From Bradyrhizobium stylosanthis (GTDB lineage: Bacteria > Pseudomonadota > Alphaproteobacteria > Rhizobiales > Xanthobacteraceae): a stretch of 64,000 bases of DNA. Below are positions 58,517-64,000 of the stretch, in pieces (positions within the stretch are counted from its first letter, which is position 1; every line of letters begins with the position of its first letter). Made by a program: the position numbers and the translations under genes. The notes beneath the pieces are model-generated. The model ran no database searches, was not told the origin of the DNA, and worked only from the letters and a program-made list of their open reading frames with translations. The DNA is taken from assembly GCF_001641335.1 (NCBI RefSeq), contig NZ_LVEM01000002.1, forward strand, positions 487,755 through 551,754, read 5' to 3'.

Positions 58517-60733
58517 TCACCGCCGCAGCACCGCGATCGTCCTGTTCGCAAACGTCAGCCGTTCTGCCATCACCGACACGAAATAGGTCAGCAGCTTGTG
58601 GCTGAGCACGGGATCTTCCTCCTTGATCGCATCGAACTGATGCGTGTTGAGCACGTAGAGCACGCTGTCGACCTCGGCCTGGATCGTGGCGCTGCGCGGG
58701 GCGTGTGACACCAGGCCCATCTCGCCGATCGTGGTGTAGCGGCCGAGGCTGCGCACGCGCGTGGTGCGGTCGTCGTCGGCGGGCACCATGATGCCGACGC
58801 GGCCGTCGAGGATGAAATGCATGGAATCGGCGGGATCGCCGGCCCGCACGATGATCTCGCCGGTCGCAACCTCGATGCGCTGGCAGCGCCGGATCAGCTC
58901 GTCGGCGTCGCTCTCGCTCTCGAGGAGGCGCGCGAACCAGTCGCGCAAGGAGGCCTCCTCCTGCGCCAGGTCCTGATGCTGGGAGATGATCTCGTTCTCG
59001 CACCATTCCAGCGCGTGATCGAGCTCGGGGATGATGGTGACGCCCTCGCCGATGAAATCGCTGGAGCGCAGCACCTTCTCGGCGGCGGCCGACAGGTGCA
59101 CCAGGATCAGCTCGACGCCGAGGTCGCGCGCGCTGCGCTTGATCTGGGCAAAGCTGTAGGCGGCAGAGGAATCGACACCGGTGACCAGCTTGAAGTCGAA
59201 CAGCAGATAGCGGCATTCGGGGCGCTCCTGCAGCAGCCGCTTGACGTGCTGGTAGAGCCGGTTGGCCGAGCCGAAGAACAGATAGCTCTGCAGATTGAGG
59301 CCCTGGATCTTGCCGCCATGGGCGAGCAGCACCTCCTGGTCGTCACGCGAGCGATCGAGCGAGGAGCGGTATTCCGAGCCGTCGAAGCTGTATTTGATCG
59401 ACTCGACCCTTGCGGCGCTGAACGCAAACGTGGCGCAACCGATGATCACACCGATCAGGATGCCCGGCACGAAACCCCAGACCACGATGATCGCGATGAT
59501 GGCGATCAGCGAGAGATATTCGGGCTTCGACAGCCGCTTGCGCGACTCGATGATCCACTTGTGCAGCTGGTCGGCGCCGAGATAGAGCAGCAGGCCGCCG
59601 AGCACGAATTTCGGGATGAAGCCGAGCAGATCCGGCGCCACCGCCAGCATCAGCAGCGACATCGCCGCGACCGTGAGGCCGGACAGGCGCCCGCGGCCGC
59701 CGCTGCTGAAATTGAGGATCGAGCGGCTGATCGAGACGCAGCCGGCATAGCCGCCGAGCACGCCGGTCAGCATGTTGGCGGCGCCGGTGACGTTCAGCTC
59801 GCGCTCGAGATTGGCCTCGCGGTGCACGGCGACCTCGATGCCGGTGGTGTTGAACAGCGTGCTCGACGCGGTGACGAAGATCACGGCGACGAGGTTGCCG
59901 AGCAGGTCAGGCACCGCGAACCAGGGATAATGAATGAGAGCGTCGGTGTGCCAAGGCACCATGAAGGCTGCCTGCGGCGGCGGCTGGAAGGTCCAGCCCA
60001 GCGCGCGGGCCTCACCGAGCGGGACGCCCGTGACCCAGAACGCCAGATGCGCCGTGAGCACGCCGGCGACCAGGATGATCGGCAGTCCGAACGGGCTGCG
60101 CGAGCGATGCCAGGTGAGATACAGCACCAGCGCCATGGCGCAGGCGGCGCCGAGCTCCAGCAATGTGGTGGTGTTGGTGAAGCGCAGCAGCGTCGTGAAC
60201 TGCACGGGATGATCGGTGATGACCCGGATCGCGCCCATCACGATCAGGAGCCCGGTGGCGCCGAGGAAGCCGCCGACCACGGGGTAGGGCACATAGCGGA
60301 TGGCGCGGCCCATCCGCGTCAGCCCCAGCCCGCACAGCACCATTCCGGTCAGCACCGTCGACAGGCCGAGCGTGATCAGCACCGGCGAGAGCAGCGGCGT
60401 CGAGAGGTTGGCCGCTTCGATCCGCTCGACCAGCGAGGCCGCCAGAATGCCCGTGACTGCGGCGGTCGAGCTGTCGGGGGCGGCGACCGCGAAAGGAAGC
60501 GAGCTGCCGAGCGCGACGATGGCTGCAAGCACCGCGGAGCTGACGAAGGTCGCCGTGATCCCGTAGGACAGATAGGGCGAGAGCGGCCCGGCGAAGATCA
60601 GCAGCGCGTAGGAGAGCCCGAACGTGACGGTCAGAACGCTCGCGGCGCTACCGCCCAATATGTCATTCAGCGCATGCTTCAGAGATGGATTGGCTCGGGG
60701 AGCCGGACTCAAAATGATTGCTGGATCGGTCAC
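58517..60733 (-). CDS. SulP-family transporter with STAS and cyclic-nucleotide-binding domains
   Basis: 738 residues; the start codon is GTG 60733. A SulP/SLC26-type membrane domain with about 11-13 helices covers roughly residues 25-445 (ILGGSAASVLTVTFGLSYAL, TFGVNTTGIEV-like NTTGIEVAVHREANLERELN, GFVPGILIGVIIG). A STAS domain is at about 475-575 (YLLFDFKLVTGVDSSAAYSF). A cNMP-binding domain is at about 615-720, with the phosphate cassette GEMGLVSHAPRSATIQA keeping the Glu and Arg needed to hold the cyclic phosphate. Likely an anion or dicarboxylate/bicarbonate transporter regulated by cAMP or cGMP; substrate not known. Confidence 0.92.
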   Translation of the reverse strand: MTDPAIILSPAPRANPSLKHALNDILGGSAASVLTVTFGLSYALLIFAGPLSPYLSYGITATFVSSAVLAAIVALGSSLPFAVAAPDSSTAAVTGILAASLVERIEAANLSTPLLSPVLITLGLSTVLTGMVLCGLGLTRMGRAIRYVPYPVVGGFLGATGLLIVMGAIRVITDHPVQFTTLLRFTNTTTLLELGAACAMALVLYLTWHRSRSPFGLPIILVAGVLTAHLAFWVTGVPLGEARALGWTFQPPPQAAFMVPWHTDALIHYPWFAVPDLLGNLVAVIFVTASSTLFNTTGIEVAVHREANLERELNVTGAANMLTGVLGGYAGCVSISRSILNFSSGGRGRLSGLTVAAMSLLMLAVAPDLLGFIPKFVLGGLLLYLGADQLHKWIIESRKRLSKPEYLSLIAIIAIIVVWGFVPGILIGVIIGCATFAFSAARVESIKYSFDGSEYRSSLDRSRDDQEVLLAHGGKIQGLNLQSYLFFGSANRLYQHVKRLLQERPECRYLLFDFKLVTGVDSSAAYSFAQIKRSARDLGVELILVHLSAAAEKVLRSSDFIGEGVTIIPELDHALEWCENEIISQHQDLAQEEASLRDWFARLLESESDADELIRRCQRIEVATGEIIVRAGDPADSMHFILDGRVGIMVPADDDRTTRVRSLGRYTTIGEMGLVSHAPRSATIQAEVDSVLYVLNTHQFDAIKEEDPVLSHKLLTYFVSVMAERLTFANRTIAVLRR

Positions 60734-60895
60734 GCGATTGCGCTCGCCCCTGAAAATCTCGTCCGAGACGTAGACGAACGCGGGCTTAGCGCAACAGGAT
60801 TCTTGGACCTATGAAATATCCGGCAGTTCTTGCGACCCCGGCGTGTGAACTGTCGATCATACGGTGGGTAGAAAAACCGAAGATCGCGCATCCAG

Positions 60896-61038
60896 CGTCG
60901 TCCTGGCGAAAGCCAGGACCCATTACCCCAGGGTGCAGATTGACGAAGACTCGAAACTGCGAATCCTCGTCAAATGATAAGTTGTGGTAATGGGTCCTGG
61001 ATCGGCGCTCCGCTTCGCTACGCTTGTCCAGGACGACG
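60896..61038. repeat. Dispersed palindromic repeat, family G (first copy)
   Basis: CGTCGTCCTGGCGAAAGCCA ... CCCATTACC at the left and GGTAATGGGTCCTGG ... TGTCCAGGACGACG at the right. The arms are exact over about 15 bases. Lies in the 480-base gap between the SulP gene and purC; 60734-60895 shows no other feature. Confidence 0.8.
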
Positions 61039-61071
61039 TGGGTGGATTGAAGCTGATACCCCACATTCGAC

Positions 61072-61201
61072 TGTCGTCCCGGCGGAGGCCGGGACCCATA
61101 GCCACAGGCAGATGTTTGGCGAAGATCAGTCGTTCGGTACGTCTACCAATCCGCAATCGATAGATCACGCGGTATGGGTCCCGGCTTCCGCCGGGACGAC
61201 A
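61072..61201. repeat. Dispersed palindromic repeat, family G (second copy)
   Basis: TGTCGTCCCGGCGGAGGCCGG ... GACCCATA at the left and TATGGGTCCCGG ... CCGCCGGGACGACA at the right. Related to but distinct from the copy at 60896-61038, 33 bases away. Confidence 0.8.
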
Positions 61202-61213
61202 ACGAGAGCCGCT

Positions 61214-62128
61214 CTAGATCTTCAGCTCTTGCCCCGTCACCCGCCGATACGCCTCCAGGTACCGCTTGCTGGTCGCATCCACCACGCTTGCCGGCAGCGG
61301 CGGGGGCGGGGCGTCGCCGTTCCAGCGGCCGGCGCGGCGCTCGACGTCGAGATAGTCGCGTAAGGGTTGCTTGTCGAAGCTCGCCTGCGGCTGGCCGGGC
61401 TTGTAGGCATCGACCGCCCAGAAGCGCGACGAATCCGGCGTCATCACCTCGTCGATCAGGATGATGCGGCCGTCCTTGTCGCGGCCGAATTCGAACTTGG
61501 TGTCCGCGATGATGATGCCCTGCTCGCGCGCCAGCTCCTCGCCGAGCGTGTAGATCGCGCGCGTCATGCTCTCGAGCGTGTAGGCGACGTCGTCGCCGAG
61601 GACCTCGCGCATCTTCGCGATGGTGATGTTCTCGTCATGGCCGGTCTCGGCCTTGGTCGCGGGGCTGAAGATCGACGGCTCCAGCTTCTCGCTCTCGACG
61701 AGACCCGCCTTCAGCTTCTCGCCGGCGAGCGTGCCCGAGGCGGCATATTCCTTCCAGGCCGAGCCCGAGAGATAGCCGCGGATCACGCATTCGATCGGAA
61801 ACACGGTGGTGCGGCGCGACAGCATGGCGCGGCCGAGGATCTCGGCGCGGTGCGGCTTCAAGGCCGGCACGGCCGCGATGATCTCGTCGGTGTCGGCGCT
61901 GATCATGTGATGCGGCACCACGCCTTCCAGCCTGTTGAACCAGAAGGCGCTGATCTGCGTCAGCACCGCGCCCTTCATCGGAATGGTCTCGCCCATCACG
62001 ACGTCGAAGGCGCTGATGCGGTCGGTGGTGAGCAGCAGCAGGCGGTCGTCGTCGACGGCGTAGATATCGCGCACCTTGCCGCGGCCGATCTTGGTCAGGG
62101 GCAGGTCGCTGGAGAGCATGGCTGTCAT
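61214..62128 (-). CDS. purC: Phosphoribosylaminoimidazole-succinocarboxamide synthase
   Basis: 304 residues. Joins CAIR and aspartate in purine synthesis. It is the long, yeast Ade1-like form, not the 240-residue E. coli form. Motifs: [81 protein letters not shown]. An ATG three codons in (62119) is also possible. Bradyrhizobia can carry more than one purC. Confidence 0.95.
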   Translation of the reverse strand: MTAMLSSDLPLTKIGRGKVRDIYAVDDDRLLLLTTDRISAFDVVMGETIPMKGAVLTQISAFWFNRLEGVVPHHMISADTDEIIAAVPALKPHRAEILGRAMLSRRTTVFPIECVIRGYLSGSAWKEYAASGTLAGEKLKAGLVESEKLEPSIFSPATKAETGHDENITIAKMREVLGDDVAYTLESMTRAIYTLGEELAREQGIIIADTKFEFGRDKDGRIILIDEVMTPDSSRFWAVDAYKPGQPQASFDKQPLRDYLDVERRAGRWNGDAPPPPLPASVVDATSKRYLEAYRRVTGQELKI

Positions 62129-62191
62129 CGGCAGATCTTTCGGGCAGAGAATCCGGCCGCACCAGATGGTGCGGCCGGAGACCGGATTAGC

Positions 62192-63109
62192 CTATTCCGG
62201 CAGCGGAATGAACTCATGTTCCTGCGGAACCGCGGCGAAGCGGCCGGTTTTCCAGTCCTGCTTGGCCTGCTCGATCCGCTCCTTGCTGGAGGAGACGAAA
62301 TTCCACCAGACGTGGCGCGGCCCCTCCAGCGCATCGCCGCCGAGAAACATCATCCGCGTCGCTTTCAGCGCCTTCACGGTGATGCGGTCGCCCGGGCGGA
62401 AGATCAGCAGTCGCGGCGCCTCATAGCGCTCGTTTGCGATCTCGACCTCGCCGTCCACGATGTAGATCGCGCGCTCCTCATGATCGGGGTCGAGCGGCAC
62501 GCTCGCGCCGGCGGCGGCCGTGACTTCGGTGTAGAACCAGGGCGAGACCATCGTCACAGGCGATTTGATGCCGAACGACGAGCCCGCAATCATCCGCGCG
62601 GTGAAATCGCGTTCGGAGATCATCGGCAAATCGCCCGCGCCGTAGTGCTGGAACGAGGGATCGATCTCCTCGGAGCCGGCCGGCAGCGCGATCCAGCTCT
62701 GCAGGCCCAGCATCTTCTGGCCCGAGGCGCGCTGCGCATCCGGCGTGCGCTCGGAATGGGCGATGCCGCGCCCGGCGGTCATGAGGTTCATCGCGCCGGG
62801 CGCGATCTCCTGGACGTTGCCCTCGCTGTCGCGGTGCATGATCGAGCCGTCGAACAGATAAGTGACTGTGGCGAGCCCGATATGCGGATGCGGTCGCACG
62901 TCCATGCCCTTGCCGGAGACGAACTGCACGGGCCCGAAATGATCGAAGAAGATGAAGGGGCCGACCATCTGCCGCTTGCCATGCGGCAGCGCGCGCCGCA
63001 CCTGAAATCCGTCGCCGAGGTCGCGCGTGCGCGGCACGATGACGAGATCGAGCGCGTCGCAGGACATGGGATCGCCGAGCACGGGATCGTTGGAAGGTTG
63101 CCAGCTCAT
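62192..63109 (-). CDS. Pirin-like bicupin protein
   Basis: Start ATG 63109 (MSWQPSNDPVLGDPMSC), GGAG upstream, gives 305 residues. The pirin N-terminal cupin has the metal ligands in VRPHPHIGLATVTYLFDG (two His), HRDSEGN and GRGIAHSERTP (His, Glu). The second cupin is degenerate. Pirins include quercetinases and redox-sensing regulators; which applies here is unknown. Divergent from the GNAT gene. Confidence 0.9.
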   Translation of the reverse strand: MSWQPSNDPVLGDPMSCDALDLVIVPRTRDLGDGFQVRRALPHGKRQMVGPFIFFDHFGPVQFVSGKGMDVRPHPHIGLATVTYLFDGSIMHRDSEGNVQEIAPGAMNLMTAGRGIAHSERTPDAQRASGQKMLGLQSWIALPAGSEEIDPSFQHYGAGDLPMISERDFTARMIAGSSFGIKSPVTMVSPWFYTEVTAAAGASVPLDPDHEERAIYIVDGEVEIANERYEAPRLLIFRPGDRITVKALKATRMMFLGGDALEGPRHVWWNFVSSSKERIEQAKQDWKTGRFAAVPQEHEFIPLPE

Positions 63110-63174
63110 GGTGAACTCCTGTTTTCTTGCTGGTATGATCGTAGCAGAACAATGCTGCAAACGGGAGACGCGTG

Positions 63175-63744
63175 ATGATTCCGCCGCTCAAGCCCGGCGC
63201 CGTGCTGCTTCAGGCCTCGGGTCCCCAAATCGAGACGGAACGCCTGATTCTGCGCCCATGGCGCGCGAGCGATATCGCCCCGAATGCGGCGATGCTGAGC
63301 GATCCCGGCACGGCGCGCTTCATCGCCGCGGCCGGCAAGCCGGTCGCCACCGCAATTGCCGGCTGGCGTAATGCGGCCGTGATATCCGGCCACTGGGCGC
63401 TCTATGGCTTCGGCATGTTCGTGGTCGAGGAAAAGGCGAGCGGCAAATATGCCGGGCGCGTTGGTCCCTGGTGTCCGCCGGGCTGGCCCGCCTTCGAAGT
63501 GGGCTGGGGCATCGCCCCGGAATTTCGCGGCCGGGGTTATGCGGTCGAAGCCGCCCGGGCGTCGATCGACTGGTCGTTCGACAGTTTTGAGATCGACGAG
63601 ATCATGCATTGCATCGAGAGCGCGAACGCACCGTCGCAAGCCGTGGCGCGCAGCCTGGGCGCACGGAGGGATCGCGAGATCGATCTGTTCGGCAAGCCCG
63701 CGGATGCCTGGATCACCACGCGCGCGGCGTGGCGGCAAAATTGA
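63175..63744 (+). CDS. GNAT-family N-acetyltransferase (RimJ/RimL type)
   Basis: Start ATG 63175 (GTG 63172 is also in frame), GGGAG upstream; 189 residues. Signature IETERLILRPWRASDI at the start and VGWGIAPEFRGRGYAVEAARASIDW with the acetyl-CoA loop; then CIESANAPSQAVARSLGA. Acceptor unknown; similar proteins acetylate ribosomal N-termini or small molecules. Confidence 0.9.
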   Translation: MIPPLKPGAVLLQASGPQIETERLILRPWRASDIAPNAAMLSDPGTARFIAAAGKPVATAIAGWRNAAVISGHWALYGFGMFVVEEKASGKYAGRVGPWCPPGWPAFEVGWGIAPEFRGRGYAVEAARASIDWSFDSFEIDEIMHCIESANAPSQAVARSLGARRDREIDLFGKPADAWITTRAAWRQN

Positions 63745-63796
63745 ATCGATCTCCGATCTGACCTAAGTTCGCGGCCCTGACGATCGGACCGATGGG

Positions 63797-64000
63797 ATGC
63801 TGCTGACCAATCTCGAGTTCGCCTTTCGCGCTGCCAGCGTTGCGCTGCTGCTGGTGCTGGCGGCGTCGTTGTTACATGATTTCCGCAATGTGCTGGCCGC
63901 CCGCCTCGGTGCGGCCTTCGTGCTGGGCGTGGTCGCGCATGCCGTGAGCTATTCGTTGGATGTCACGTCGCCCGTCCCGCTCTGGCATGCACCGCTGATC
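63797..64000 (+). CDS. Start of a membrane protein, cut by window end
   Basis: 68 codons are visible, starting MLLTNLEFAFRAASVALLLV. Two hydrophobic helices appear (about residues 9-26 and 39-54), and the pattern (helix, short His-containing loop, helix) resembles the membrane-bound N-terminus of some AraC-type regulators in Bradyrhizobium. This is a guess from the first quarter of the gene. Confidence 0.45.
   Translation, partial: MLLTNLEFAFRAASVALLLVLAASLLHDFRNVLAARLGAAFVLGVVAHAVSYSLDVTSPVPLWHAPLI

Noticed and set aside
58817..60814. 665-codon plus-strand frame opposite the SulP gene
   Set aside because: The product is rich in Arg, Gln, His and Asp without any motif. The minus-strand frame has clear helices, STAS and cNMP domains.
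61367..63175. 602-codon frame spanning purC and pirin on the opposite strand
   Set aside because: It crosses two well-supported genes and their spacer; low-complexity product.

Overview
The window is chromosomal sequence from a Bradyrhizobium, close to B. japonicum/diazoefficiens. I infer this from the high GC content, an Irr protein of exactly 163 residues with the Bradyrhizobium heme-regulatory motif GCPWHD, rhizobial gene order, and at least eight families of dispersed palindromic intergenic repeats. I see no IS element, prophage, CRISPR array, integrase or tRNA/rRNA gene. Nearly all of it is core genome.

Layout. 1-8 kb: the 3' part of a gamma-glutamyltransferase-like gene, a secreted trypsin-fold protein lacking its catalytic histidine, a zinc-less MoeB/ThiF protein, a divergent aldo/keto reductase-LysR pair, a D-2-hydroxyacid dehydrogenase and a secreted SH3b protein. 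8-12 kb: the iron regulator irr, divergent from a fatty-acid block fabA-fabB-fabI. 12-17 kb: an autotransporter, a GST, a secreted orphan, a GNAT, then oxyR divergent from katG. 19-30 kb, minus strand: the translation/RNA operon rimP-nusA-ylxR-infB-rbfA-truB-rpsO-pnp, with structured leaders before rimP and pnp. 30-42 kb, mostly minus: DUF2336 gene (plus), trmB-M20 peptidase, a PraR-like regulator, lnt-tlyC-ybeY-phoH-miaB, a HAD phosphatase, fur, rimI-tsaB. Many neighbours overlap by ATGA, showing translational coupling.

42-49 kb: a soluble three-PAS chemoreceptor, an NfuA-type Fe-S protein, a universal stress protein, a DUF2314-like protein, trpS and murJ. 49-64 kb: a PfkB sugar/adenosine kinase, acyl-CoA synthetase, serine beta-lactamase-like hydrolase, succinate-semialdehyde dehydrogenase, two uncharacterised genes, a GlxA/AraC regulator divergent from an alpha/beta hydrolase, a SulP-STAS-cyclic-nucleotide-binding fusion, purC, pirin, a GNAT, and the start of a membrane protein at the right edge.

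Functional links: Fur (41.0 kb) probably acts on the irr promoter (8.76 kb), where tandem TGCATC hexamers lie. OxyR controls katG. The rimP-to-pnp run couples transcription elongation, ribosome assembly and RNA decay. No clearly novel multi-gene system is present. The best leads are non-coding: a 74-nt near-perfect hairpin between rpsO and pnp, and a leader upstream of rimP carrying an intrinsic terminator and three TTAA boxes. Among proteins, the cNMP-binding SulP fusion, the triple-PAS soluble receptor and the catalytically degenerate protease stand out.
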